Shown here: positions 1-10,196 of the stretch, in pieces
Numbering within the stretch: position 1 is the first letter of the stretch
How the letters are laid out: every line of letters begins with the position of its first letter
Origin: Strobilurus pachycystidiatus
Lineage: Eukaryota; Basidiomycota; Agaricomycetes; Agaricales; Physalacriaceae
Assembly (NCBI GenBank): GCA_019915135.1
Contig: JAHLMK010000032.1
Location: 1-64,000, forward strand
Direction: 5' to 3'
Length of the DNA: 64,000 nt
Notes under the pieces: generated by a model
Told to the model about the DNA's origin: nothing
Database searches by the model: none
What the model saw: the letters and a program-made list of their open reading frames with translations, nothing else
Translations under genes and position numbers: made by a program

Positions 1-900
1 AAAACACTGCCGGTGTGATGCAATGAGGTAGGCGAGATTGAAGGGGCTTGCATGGCATGGAGGTTGGCGTGAAATATGTTGTGCCACTTTATTCTGTCAA
101 TTGCTACAACGATGCTGGCATGGACTAATAAGATTGGTTTTTGCTTTGTAATTGGCATCTCTTGACAAATGCTCATTTTTTATCACTGCATGAAACATAT
201 CATATTTGCGCCGGAAATATGATGAAAAAATGTAAAATTTATCTAACATTTTTTCACTTCAAAAATGATGAAAATATTGTAAAATTACAAGAAAATATAC
301 TAAATATATGCTATATCCTGCTATAATCAGATGTATTCATCATATTTTCACTTAATTTCATAATAATTTTGTGATCAGCTTCTCAGTAAGGATGTGCCGT
401 TGCCGGCTCATCAAAACCAATCCGGAGACCTCACTAAGCCATTCAATCGGTAGTGTTATAGACATGCGGAACAGTCTATAACACATGGTATATATAGCCC
501 CAACCACACTAAATGACAAGTCGTCATAGTAGCCTTTTGGCTCAGTGGTTATTGTGTCAGTGGTTGGGCACGATTATTACAGGTAGTAGCGATGAGCGGT
601 GTGTACAAAGGGCAGGGAGATGATTCCCAAATCGGAAAAACTTAAGCTTTGGACAGTTGAGACAAACAGGATTCTTGACATATATTCAACAGAGGCGCAC
701 TAAGAACTTCCTCTGGATCAAGAAATTACCGTCCTCGAAAAAGACGATTCAGCATGAGAAAGTGCCATCGGCAGACGTTAACAATACCAGGGTCTGAGCG
801 CGCGACGTTCCAAAAAGATCTCTAGGGAATGGCGATCATTGATAAGGCGTCTTGACGAGCAAGCGTTGGGGAAATCACTGGGAAACATTGTAACATTTGC
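1..900. other. Unassigned AT-rich sequence
   Basis: I see no supported gene. Positions about 140-370 are very AT-rich. An 11 bp inverted repeat lies at 453-484, and positions 538-548 read TGGCTCAGTGG, an RNA polymerase III A-box-like string, but no B box follows at a suitable distance. The segment may be the decayed interior of the retroelement whose LTR begins at 5429; that is a guess from position alone. Confidence 0.4.
453..484. repeat. Perfect 11 bp hairpin
   Basis: GTGTTATAGAC at 453-463 is followed by a 10 nt loop and by its exact reverse complement at 474-484. It is not a terminator with a T run. Function unknown; it may be the stump of a small inverted-repeat element. Confidence 0.5.
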
Positions 901-1236
901 GCCACAACTCTATTCGGACCACTCTGTACCAGGCGCAAAAATCTACCAGTGTAAAAAGACATGCACAGCCAGGTGACAAACACGACCATAGTCCACTCAA
1001 ATCCAGGAACAAGTATTGTACCCAAAGGAAGTCACAGCTCGAGAAGCGCACAGCCTTGAGCTCATACCTGGAAGTCAAGAACGTGCGAGCCCTCGTCCAT
1101 TAAACTTTTGGTCTTTACCAAACGAGCACTGGATGGGGAATTCCCCAGAGAATCCCCAGAGATATGATGTCCGTCACGTTAGGAATAGCTCGATTGAAGG
1201 TCCGACTCGGACTCGGTCCCTCCCAAAGTCGGAAGA
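901..1236. other. Unrecognised remnant upstream of solo LTR-A
   Basis: Sequence preceding the LTR-A insertion. Together with 5362-5428 it would be the uninterrupted host sequence, because the 5 bp duplication GAAGA (1232-1236 and 5362-5366) joins the two. Short open frames on both strands do not match a family I recognise. Since 5362-5428 ends in a polypurine-like tract next to LTR-Y, this is probably the decayed 3' interior of an LTR retrotransposon. Confidence 0.35.
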
Positions 1237-1890
1237 TGTTATGATCTCGACTCGGAGTTTCGACAGATATACGACCTTGCCCCTTACGGTGGTGGGATGC
1301 CGGTTGGAACCCCCTAAGCCACCAGCCCCACTCACGGACAACACTCCCGCAGAAGTATCACCTGCCATTCCCTCCAACGTACCATCAGATACAAACTTAC
1401 AAAGAGTCCGCGTAACCAAGCAGCGGACTTCTCTCTGTCATTTTGACACTTCAGGGAAACCCTGGCAAATTAAGTAACATACACGTTTACATCCGGATCA
1501 TTGAGTCCGACTGCAGGAAAGTTTGGGGGAACACTCTTGCCACATCGACCACCAAACTCGCTTGGGCAGTCCTAATTCAGCAGGAATCAACCGCCACAGG
1601 AGATAGACACGTTTGACCATTTCCGCTCGGCTGAGGGCCCTTCCCAATTGCCCGCCCCTCGTATGACTATGTTCATGAGGACCCGCTCATCTGGTAGAGC
1701 TGGCTGGCGCTTTTTAGGAAAAAGCACCATGCGCTTCCGGAATGCCACCCGCCCTATTGCGCCCATTGCCATTGATCCCGCTGCACAACCACGCAAACGA
1801 ACCCCACCGCTGATCAGCATCGACTCCCGCTGCGTCGACTGACGACCTGCCGTCGTCGGACAGGCCTGGATCGTCTATGTGTGAGCCATA

Positions 1891-2496
1891 GCTGTAGAAT
1901 TTAAGCAAATGTCTACCATTATAACAGTTGAATATTATGTCAAATGCACCATTATCACGGGGCTTATGTAATCACCTTTGTTGAAGAAAAAAATTACTGC
2001 ATTTAGTCAGGATTGAACCCGTGAGCTAGCAATAAAATAAGCGTTCCATAATCACTTTAACCACTAAGTCAAAAGAACTTGTCTAATGTTTTTTCTTCTT
2101 TCTTTTTATCTCTATTCACATCAAATGTGATACATTTTTAAATAACATACTTAGAGCTAGCAAGCCAGCTCTAAGCATTTAATATTCATAATTCAATCCA
2201 AAATATACTTACCCACAGAAAAATGTCTTTATCTCACCGAACAAATTCCAACCTTACCCTAATCTAACCAGCTAATCAATCCCCTAACCTAACCTGACCT
2301 TCTAACCAATCCTTAACCTAACTAATAAGTATATACAACATAATACTGTTTTTCAATAAAGTATAAGTCTCTTCGACGAGTCGTGATCCATCTGTCAAAT
2401 GTCCCCTGTTATAACGGGGCCTCGTTGTAACGGTACTTTTGACATCAATTTCTAACCGTTATAATGTTACACATGTCAAATGACTACGACTACAGG
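1891..2496. mobile_element. Non-autonomous pogo/Tc1-type element in LTR-A
   Basis: This insert of about 605 bp interrupts LTR-A copy 1. It lies between TA dinucleotides (1889-1890 and 2497-2498), and its ends read CTGTAG and CTACAG. The terminal ~70 bp are similar to each other as a degenerate inverted repeat (both contain CATTATAAC then ATGTCAAA). The CCCGTTATAACGGGG-like stretch near 2405-2440 resembles pogo/Tigger termini. There is no transposase ORF. Boundaries are uncertain by about 20 bp because the flanking LTR is diverged. Confidence 0.6.
2003..2078 (-). other. tRNA-like Pol III boxes inside the pogo-like element
   Basis: Read on the minus strand, positions 2071-2061 give TGACTTAGTGG (A-box-like) and 2020-2010 give GGGTTCAATCC (B-box-like), about 40 nt apart. 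I could not fold a convincing T stem, so this is not an intact tRNA gene. It is more likely a tRNA-derived SINE head or chance similarity. Confidence 0.35.
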
Positions 2497-2946
2497 TATA
2501 TGCGTTTAGCTGGGACCTCAAAGAAGGTTCTTAATGTTGAGGGAATGAGTCAGGAGCGCTTTTCTAGGATAGATGGCGGGACAGCGCGGTCCCGCCGCCC
2601 GACATATAAATACAGCGCTATCATACTTGTAAATTCTCAGAGTGGACTTGTTAGCGTTCGTCCTAGGGTTCTGGGTAGGCCGGGCTGTCTGTTGAGATCG
2701 GGGATGACTCGCTGGCAGGAATCAACACGGATGAGAACCGGAACGTCAATCAGACGGACTCCTCGAGTCGTCTATTGGATTGTCTCACGAGAGGGCGTTA
2801 CTTAGAGATCAACCCGGTCGATATCTAAGAGGACGGTCTGTCGGACGGGGAGACGGGGACAAGGACAAAGAACGGGATAGTTAAACGTAAAGTTCACTCT
2901 AGGGTTTTACAAGTATGATAGTGCTGTATTTATACGTCGGGCCGCG

Positions 2947-3759
2947 TGTCATATTCATGCGTCATGACACAGGATCGGACCGAATCTCCGACTTACTCAG
3001 CCAGTCACGCGTCTCCTTGTGACCCCATTAATCATCCATCCTCGCCAAGTCTTGCCAAGTCCAGCCGGGCCGCTTGGACCTCCGCATGTGATTCTTTACT
3101 CAGCATCTCTATCGCCAAACTGGCCATACCCTTGACCCAGACCATGCTGCCCTTTGCCCAATACATGTGGACCTCCGCTTGTGATCTTACTTATCTTCTT
3201 ATGCATCTACCTACTCAGTCCAGTATTCAAGTGCTTGTACATTACCTATGTTTCCTCAGTTCGAATATCAACTTAGACGCTCCAGTCTAGTCTTCATCTC
3301 TTCTTCTTGTCTGAACTCAACTTGCGGAACTCCGCTCGTTGGCCAAGACTTACATTCTTCAACTCGCGTTGTTCTTACGGACCTCCAAGCTCATCACTTG
3401 TCTCTTTCCTTAGGATTTGCTCTTCCTTGGCAAACCCCGGATTCAAGGCTCGACTCAAGGGACCAACCTGCTGAACGCAGGCAGCCCTGGTTCCGGACCA
3501 CCGACAATCCTCAAGACCGGGCCCCCTGCAACTCTTACCACAACCGAGGGATAGCCGGCCTACCGCTTGACGGGGATCCATAAGGTTGCAGGTGTGGAAA
3601 CACGTGCCAATACAGAATAGGTAAATCTTTTACCTTTTCTTTCTTTTAAACACTTCTACGCTTATTCTTTCACAGGCTCGGAGCACCGCTTGTGCTGTGC
3701 TTACCGAGAAATCCGGTTTCGGACATCCGATTGACTTGGTCTGGGGCACGGTTTTAACA
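2947..3759. mobile_element. Probable solo LTR-B
   Basis: An 813 bp insert starts TGTCATATTC and ends TTTTAACA, giving the TG...CA termini of an LTR. It interrupts LTR-A copy 2 between its TATA region and the following GC-rich block, which are contiguous in the copy at 49676-50755. The flanking pentamers CCGCG and CGGCA match only partly, so the target duplication is weak or decayed. No internal coding frame looks real. Orientation is unresolved. Confidence 0.6.
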
Positions 3760-4063
3760 CGGCAGGACCGCGCTGTCTCGCCATCTACCCAAAGGGGCGC
3801 TTCTGACTCATTCTCTAAACATTGGGAACCTTCTTTGAGGTTCCGGCTAAAAGCGTAAACGACCCAGGGCTGTCCGGCGATGGCGGGTTGTCAGCCGACG
3901 CGGCGGGAGTCGGTGCTGATCAGCGGCGGGATTCGGTGCTGATTAGCGGCGGGATTCATCCGCGTGGCCGCGAGGCAGAATCAATGGCGATGGGTGCAAT
4001 AGGACGGGCGGCATCCTGGGAGCGCATAGTGCTTCTTCTCAAGAAGCGCCAGCCAGCTCTACC

Positions 4064-4602
4064 TAGAGTCCTCAACGAGTATATACCCAGGTATTGGGAT
4101 ACCCACCCCGCCGGGTAATGACTTCCTGAAGGCCTGGCCCAATCCACACCCATTACCCGAGTATAGCGTGAGCAAGTATGGGTGTGGGTATCTACCAAGT
4201 ATCATGTATTAACATCTGAGTATTGAAATACTCGGGTATCAAAGCAGATATGTAGCAATTTATATACTTATATCTTGTATTTTTGGGGCCCTGTTGACTT
4301 GCCATAGGTTGTATTGCTAGCACAGGTAAGGTGTTCATCGTCATTGGCCAAATGGTATCTCATGTGCCCAGTGAGGATGGCCTGATCTCTGCGGGTTCAA
4401 TTCTCACGGGAGTCATTTTGTTCCAACCCTCAGAGGTGTGAGTACAGCGAGTATACCCCTGAGCTTGAGGTTTGGCCCGTTACTTACCCGTTACCCGGGT
4501 ATGCAATCCACGGGTATTGAGTGATAACTGAGTAAGGGTCCAGGCAGATATGAGTATGGTCCACGGGTATACCCATTTTTGCGGCACTCGTTGGGGACTC
4601 TA
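4064..4602. mobile_element. hAT-type miniature element in LTR-A
   Basis: This 539 bp element is flanked by the exact 8 bp duplication GCTCTACC (4056-4063 and 4603-4610). Its 17 bp terminal inverted repeats are TAGAGTCCTCAACGAGT and the complement TAGAGTCCCCAACGAGT, one mismatch. The 8 bp duplication and the TAGAG terminus are hAT hallmarks. Both subterminal regions carry several copies of CGGGTA or TACCC-type motifs, which could be transposase binding sites. No transposase ORF, so non-autonomous. Confidence 0.92.
4338..4412 (+). other. tRNA-like Pol III boxes inside the hAT element
   Basis: TGGCCAAATGG at 4345-4355 matches an A box, and GGTTCAATTCT at 4394-4404 closely matches the B box consensus, with tRNA-like spacing. 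The possible T stem has one mismatch. No acceptor stem is evident, so it is annotated as a tRNA-derived or Pol III promoter-like segment, not a tRNA gene. Confidence 0.4.
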
Positions 4603-5361
4603 GCTCTACCAGAGGAGCGAGCTTTCATGAATATAGTTATGCGAGGGGCAGGCAATCGGGAAAGGTCCTCGGCCAAGCAGAGACAGTCGGGCGCATTTCT
4701 CTTCTGCGGCGGTCGACCGCCCTGCTGAGTCGGGACTGCACGAGCGAGTTTGGTGGTTGATGTGGCGAGAGTGTTTCCTCAAACTTCCCTGCAGTCAGAC
4801 CGAGTGATCCGGATGTAGGCGCATATGTTACTTAGTTCGCTAGGGTTTCCCTGAAGTGTCGAAATGACAGAGAGAGTCCGCGGCTTGGTCACACCAACTT
4901 CTTGTAAGGTCGTATCCAATGGTACATTGCAGAAAGGGGAAGACAATGCTTCCGCGGAGGTGGTATCCGTGAGCGGAACTCGTGGCGGAACAAGATATAG
5001 GTTTGTCCGCGGGTGCGCTCCCCAAGCGTTCTGAGGGGTTCCCAACGGCATCCCATAAACCAGAAGTGGGACGGGGTCTCGTGCCCGTCGGACCTCCGGG
5101 CCAAGATCATAACAGGACTTTACGTTTAATCATCCCGTTCTCCGTCCCTTTCCCCTTCCTTTGTCGAGTAAGACGTCCTCTTAGATATTGACCGGGTCGA
5201 TCTCTAAGTCATGTTCTCCTGTGGAACAATTCAACAGATGACTTGAGGAGTCCGTCTAGTTAGCGCCCCGGGCTCTGTTTGTGTTGATTCCTGCCAGCGG
5301 GTCATCCCCAATCCCCGACAAATGACCCGACCTATCGAGGGTTCTAGTATGGACGCTAACA

Positions 5362-5428
5362 GAAGAGCGTTACGCAAATGTACCATCCTCTTACATTTCT
5401 CGGGACGAGAAACTTAAAGAGGGGATAT
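5362..5428 (+). other. Polypurine-like tract before LTR-Y
   Basis: After the GAAGA duplication the sequence ends in TTAAAGAGGGGATA directly before TGTCATGACTC at 5429. A purine-rich tract immediately 5' of TG is what precedes the 3' LTR of an LTR retrotransposon, so the LTR at 5429-7125 is probably a 3' LTR with its interior to the left, now replaced or decayed. Confidence 0.5.
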
Positions 5429-7125
5429 TGTCATGACTCGGTCGCGGATCCGTCACGAGGTCGTAGACGAATTACGGATTGGGTACGCCACATAGGAAAG
5501 GACTCATTCTGAACGACATGTCGCGTCATCACGGGGATTGCCAATGAGACTCAATCAGATTGCTACGCATCCCGCCGCGTCCAAGATGACTAGGCTAACG
5601 TTGTATCTGTCGGCTGTCCTTCCCTATCCCCGCCACTCCGTACAATGACGCATCATTTGATTGAGAGATGATTTGACAACCGCTATCTTCTAATCAATCC
5701 CGCATGGCGCAGGCGGCGGCCCGCCCCATCCCGCCCATTGTCCAATCAGCAGCGCCCAATCTGGCGCGCATTTCCTGCTTTATCAAAAGTACCATGCGCG
5801 ACCACAGCATACCGCTCCCGACAGAATCTTTGAGAAGGTAATTACCCGTTACGAGGTTAGCGTATAAATACAGGCACTCTTTATAGTAGATAGGCAGACT
5901 TTGTTCTCATCAAGTATCCGTCCATGTTACAACCTGATCCCGCCGTGACATGGACTCGCTCATGGGAGACTTGCCCTGTAGTCAACCCATAGCTTTCCTG
6001 CAAGCGTACCACGTACATCCTTGTATTGTGCTTGACTGGTCGTACTGTACCAGTCGTAGGGACCCTTGATGGTCGCACGTCCGTCTCGCCAGAGACTATA
6101 GTACCGTAGGAACCTAATCCCAAGGTACAAGGCTCGCCACCGGACCTAGTCCCAGGTGTGGCGTTGGAGAGCCTTCCCTCGGCGGAGTCAACGACGTTGG
6201 CGGAGGTATTGAAGGGAGACATGTGGATGAGTCCTACCACGGGGAGCTCAGAGTGCCCAACGGAGTTGTATGGGGGGAAACTGGTTAAGGACAAAGTCTG
6301 AGTAACTAGTACAGCGCTGTCTCTGTATTTATACTAATCCCATGCTTGCTCATTGTTCCTCTTCTCAAAGCTTCTACTACATACTCCCAATGCGTCGGGA
6401 GTGGTCCGACGCTGCGGATGACGGAGGTCCTGACATCCCAATGATCACCCGCCAGATCGATGGCCGCTCATGGGTCGGGAAGGCGGGATTGGTCGGGTAC
6501 CAACTCCCGCCTGATTCACGCGGCCTAAGTATATTTCCGGGGTGTCATACACCATGCATGCTCGCTCCAAAGTGTCTCCAGAAGGGCGGGAAGCCCGACA
6601 AGGGCAGGACTTCATGATTTCCGGCTTTGTTGCCATAAGGGATCAAACCCCCAACTCCCTGATATGCCTCTCGGCATCTTCCGGTGTGGCACTGGTTCGT
6701 GTGGTCGTGGCATCAGAACGCCAAAGTGTGATCCAAGTGTAGGGCCCTTGGTTACGGCGAGGCCACATCATAACAGTCCACATTCTCTTGCCAGATACTC
6801 TGACTCCCTCTGAGCAAGGGTTGCCCTATGCTTTCCCTCGGCAACTCCAATATTGCCCTCCACTCCTTAAAGAGAGGATACAAATGCGCCACACCCCAGA
6901 CCGGGTCCGACATGCAGCGCGGCGCCTGGAGACGGGGTCTCCAAGGTGTCCACTCTCCCGGAAATACGGAGGAGCAACCGTCGAGGGCCTCCACGACTCA
7001 CCCCAAGCGGTCGGACGAGCACGTTCTAGAGATATGTGTGTTGTGCCCGTAGGAAAGCCACGGTTGGGGCGTAGAGACGCACCACCGTGAGCGAGTCCGT
7101 GTTACAGCGGAATCAGGTCGTAACA
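5429..7125 (+). mobile_element. LTR-Y (probable 3' LTR), split by an inverted relative
   Basis: The LTR starts TGTCATGACTC and ends CAGGTCGTAACA. A TATAAATA box lies near 5864. It is interrupted by a related LTR in opposite orientation (5925-6775); without that insert it is about 840 bp. The end near 7085-7125 is clearly homologous to the end of the nested LTR, which supports the 3' boundary. A second truncated copy begins at 32614. ORFs of 60-137 codons in this stretch are not credible genes. Confidence 0.75.
5925..6775 (-). mobile_element. Solo LTR-C, inverted, nested in LTR-Y
   Basis: An 851 bp solo LTR is flanked by the perfect 5 bp duplication GTCCA (5920-5924 and 6776-6780). On the minus strand it starts TGTTATGATGTGG and ends CAGGTTGTAACA. 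Its TATA box reads as TATAAATA on the minus strand near 6331. Its 3' end matches the LTR-Y 3' end with only a few transitions, so the two are subfamilies of one lineage although their 5' ends differ. Confidence 0.85.
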
Positions 7126-7762
7126 ATGTCTGTTGCACGATCAAGTCCAAGATTTTGTCAATAGTATGTTTTAGAGTATGTGTGTAATTTTTTTCTGTAT
7201 CTCATCGAGTGCACTCAGCAGAATCTTGATATCAAGTCATGCATCAGACAATACTCTCTTTCTCTAACTTGTTTGTAATGTTCTTTGGTAAGATTTGATG
7301 TCCGCAGTATTTTTAGGATATCCAAACAGCCGGTTAACCATTTAGGCCACATTTGTAAGCATCAACAAATTAAAAAATCCAGTTGAAGAAGTTCAAGGTT
7401 CATTTAATCAATATCATGGTCTTGACATAGAATTATTAAGACGTACCGTCTAATATTGATAAGAGATACAGCATTAAGGATAGTTAAAACATATTTTTTA
7501 AGCATGTTTTGACGTAATAACTTTAAGTTTGAGGCAATAAAGACGTTTCACGTAAACTTAGCATTATTCAATAAAATTCATTCAACTCGCAGTAAAACTT
7601 AAAAAGGAAGAGGATTGAAATGCCCTATTTCTTCATGACAAGCTCAAGAAGTGACTTGACCCCTGAGAAATTTGACTTATTCAACAGAATGTAACAGATA
7701 CAACAACTAGTTGTACCTGCCACACACTCTGCCCGTAGCCCATCACAGCCATTCAGCTTCTC
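7126..7762. other. AT-rich flank of the Helitron
   Basis: I found no coding frame. On the minus strand this is downstream of the last Helitron frame, so the Helitron 3' terminus (a CTRR end after a short hairpin) should lie here, but I could not place it with confidence. A palindromic ACAACTAGTTGT near 7704-7715 is one candidate hairpin. Confidence 0.4.
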
Positions 7763-7996
7763 TCAGTCAAATCCTTGCTCAGCAAGTATCTGCATTATGC
7801 CTTTAAACAGCCTGAGTGTGAAAAGATCGTCATTAGGCCAGTATAGTGACTGAGGCTCATCCATGTCTAAATTGACAGTATTAACTATCTTAATTTTTTT
7901 CTTGATGTATTTTTCATCTGAATCATTAATAGGCTTTCCTTCGTCATTGAGCATATTTCCGCTGAAGATCATGGTGGGCCATCGCAAGCGTGGCAT
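7763..7996 (-). pseudogene. Small unrecognised frame 3' of the Helitron
   Basis: A 77-codon frame rich in Asp, Lys and Ile with no family I recognise. It lies just after the peptidase domain and is AT-rich like the Helitron. It may be the end of the element, a captured host fragment or chance. Confidence 0.25.
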
Positions 7997-8028
7997 ATCC
8001 GGGACAAATTTAATTTTAAGATACCCTT

Positions 8029-8838
8029 TTACTCTGCTTTACAATATATAGTATAATATAAGGATCCATTAGATGATACTTGTGATAGATTATCCATAAG
8101 ATCATCAAATGAACCTTCAAGTTTGGTATATTGATCTATGATACCATCATAAAACCAAACCCTACTTTCATCATCAATCCAGCGTCCTACAAAATGGCCA
8201 GCAGATCCGGGAATATGATACAACAATCCTTTCAATCTATACTTGATATGCACATCATTTATATTTGTATGGAGTGTCAGATTGAGATTAAGTGTTGGTT
8301 GTCCAAGCATATTAAATATCAACAGTTCCATTGGCTGAATTAATACATGAATTCGTTCAGCGGAAGCTTGACATGACCGACAGATATATGCAGGAGGCGT
8401 TGTAAGTTGTGCATCAAGAAATGACTGAATATCCCAGTATGAATCATGTCTATTAATCATAAATGTATTGATATTTTTATCACGACCAGTTGAGATATGA
8501 TTTTCATCATTTGTACATATAAAGTAAATAGTAACTGTGTTATTTTCATATATAATCATTTGTGAAATAACATCATCCAAGAAACATACATGACCATTTT
8601 GAAATAAATTAGGCTGCTTGGCAATTAATAATGTTTGAACTTGATCACGAATAGAATCAATATGCTCCATAGATGTATTTGAACTTGTTAGACACCATTC
8701 ACTAAATTTTCCCAATTGATCAGCACCAAGTAAATGATATGCAATATCATAATAAATTGTGTTACTTCGCCAAAGGTTAAACATTATGAATATGAAACTA
8801 TCATATGCACAACTGTTATCTCTATTCTTGAATTGCAT
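8029..8838 (-). pseudogene. USP-like cysteine peptidase domain of the Helitron
   Basis: A 269-codon frame. Near its start NRDNSCAYDSFIFIMFNLW resembles the Cys box of ubiquitin-specific proteases; near its end LLYHIPGSAGHFVGRWIDD followed by WFYDG resembles the His box, with a downstream Asp. A CxxC pair (YICRSCQ) lies between them. Such a domain follows the helicase in many fungal Helitron proteins. What it does is unknown; trimming ubiquitin-like marks or processing the polyprotein are possibilities. It is out of frame with the helicase by one small indel. Confidence 0.65.
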
Positions 8839-9939
8839 TTGATACAGAAGGAAGTATCATAATTTCTTGTTTTCGCAATTTTTTCTTTGGACTTGGTTGA
8901 TCTTCAATAGGTTTAACAACCGATGTTGTTGTGATGTTCAAAGTATTATTGCTATATTTACGTTTGATATTAGTTTTTTTTCTAGACTTAAGAATTTCCC
9001 AAGGAGCTATAATTGGTATCGGTTCAATAAAGGATTCTTTTGTCCATGCAGCTGAAGGATGTAAAGTTGATGGAATATAATCCAAGCCTTTGAGATTACG
9101 ATAATCTGAAATCATTTCATATCGAGTACTTGTTCTAATCACATGCGGCAGATTATTTTCAAATTTGAGCTTATAAATCTCATTAAGAAGTTCAAGTTCT
9201 CTAAATTCTTGTCGAATATCACCAGTCAGACTACCACTTATTTTAGTAGCATCAAAGTCTTGTAGAATTATTGTACCTTTCGCTGTCTTTTCACGTGATA
9301 AAGCTGTATAATAGGAAAAATGTGATCTGCAATAGTTTAAATGTACAATATTTTCATTACGCGTCATACCCTGTGAAGTATAATCAGTCATACAAAAATT
9401 CAAACATATATCAACTTGCTTTCGACTTATATTGAGTTGAACATCATTCTGTAAGTTAACAGTCATTATTTTAGCTATTTGTACCACAATAAGTACTACA
9501 TTTGAAGGTAATCCTTCAATTTGAATGGGTAAAACATCTGAGGGCCTAGTAAGTTCAACAAATAGAACATCAAGTTTAGGTTTACCATGAACTCCCTGTG
9601 ATGCAATCCAAGAATGTACTCTTCCTGCTTGACCTTTTGTTATATTAAGTTTTGTAGCTATATTTGCACAAATAGTTATTGGCATACCAATACATATACT
9701 CAAGATACCAGGTACTAAACTTTTACTAGCAGATGAAGAAAGTGACCACAGTGTTTCTTGTAACTCTTTTGTAAGAATTTTGGTCTTACGAAGATCAGCC
9801 TTGGAACGTTTTTTAATCTCATCTCGTGTTTCACAAGCACTGTCTTCTGCATAAAAATGATAAAGTTTTTGACCAGTTTCCTCTGCAAAGTGAATAGCAC
9901 CTAATCTATTGATTTCATCACGTTGTGAATGTCGACATG
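8822..9939 (-). pseudogene. Helitron PIF1-type helicase, C-terminal half
   Basis: Continues the helicase after the insertion: RHSQRDEINRLGAIHFAEET follows directly on the upstream frame once the element and one TA are removed. Further on, LNFCMTDYTSQGMTRNENIV and YYTALSREKTAKGTIILQDF are the motif V/VI region of PIF1-like helicases. The Arg of SREK is in the place of the arginine-finger motif. The C-terminal ~100 codons are basic with KRKYS and PKKKLRKQ, possible nuclear localisation signals. It ends 16 nt past the start of the next frame, which probably belonged to the same polyprotein. Confidence 0.85.
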
Positions 9940-9941
9940 TA

Positions 9942-10196
9942 CTGTAGTGTTTTGACCATATCTTCATGGGGTGTGACCTGTGACCTCTCATCTTCACCGG
10001 GACACATCTTCATTTCTTACAAATCAAGCAGGAATTGCCTTATTTGTATGCCCGCCATCAGGCGGGCGGAGAAAAATTTCCTTTTTAAGCCTTGTGTACC
10101 TCAGGTTTTTATCTGTGACCTGGGACAAAGTGCTCAGATCTTCATTTCAAAGAGGTCTGTGACCTGTGACCAAAAGATACGGTCAAAATACTACAG
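9942..10196. mobile_element. 255 bp TA-flanked miniature element in the helicase
   Basis: Terminal inverted repeats of about 20 bp begin CTGTAGTGTTTTGACC and CTGTAGTATTTTGACC. TA dinucleotides at 9940-9941 and 10197-10198 are the target duplication of the Tc1/mariner/pogo superfamily. Deleting the element plus one TA restores a continuous helicase frame (IIT-CRHSQ), direct evidence of the insertion. No transposase is encoded. Internal sequence repeats GTGACC-type hexamers near both ends. Confidence 0.93.

Larger units (their letters stand above)
2649..5114 (-). mobile_element. Solo LTR-A copy 2 (inverted), nested in copy 1
   Basis: A second LTR-A in minus orientation begins at 2649 (TGTTAGCG, the complement of the LTR 3' end) and ends at 5114 (GATCATAACA, the complement of the LTR 5' end). 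The 5 bp duplication GGACT is present on both sides (2644-2648 and 5115-5119), and the plus-strand host LTR continues exactly after it. It is interrupted by LTR-B (2947-3759) and a hAT miniature element (4064-4602). Without these it is about 1.1 kb. Confidence 0.93.
1237..5361 (+). mobile_element. Solo LTR-A copy 1, split by later insertions
   Basis: The LTR runs from TGTTATGATC to GACGCTAACA and is flanked by the 5 bp duplication GAAGA (1232-1236 / 5362-5366), so it is a solo LTR left by recombination of a Ty3/gypsy-type element. With the inserts removed it is about 1.05 kb and matches the uninterrupted copy at 32730-33807 throughout, including a TATAAATA box at about 2607. Two insertions interrupt it: a pogo-like element (1891-2496) and another LTR-A in the opposite orientation (2649-5114). 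LTR sequence resumes at 5120. No coding function. Confidence 0.92.

Noticed and set aside
1016..1477. Open frame of 153 codons
   Set aside because: It runs from unassigned sequence across the LTR-A boundary into the LTR; LTRs of this family are non-coding and the other copies do not keep the frame.
2003..2078. Functional tRNA gene
   Set aside because: Box motifs are present but the T stem and acceptor stem do not pair.
5881..6294. Minus-strand frame of 137 codons
   Set aside because: It spans the LTR-Y/LTR-C junction and has no family features.
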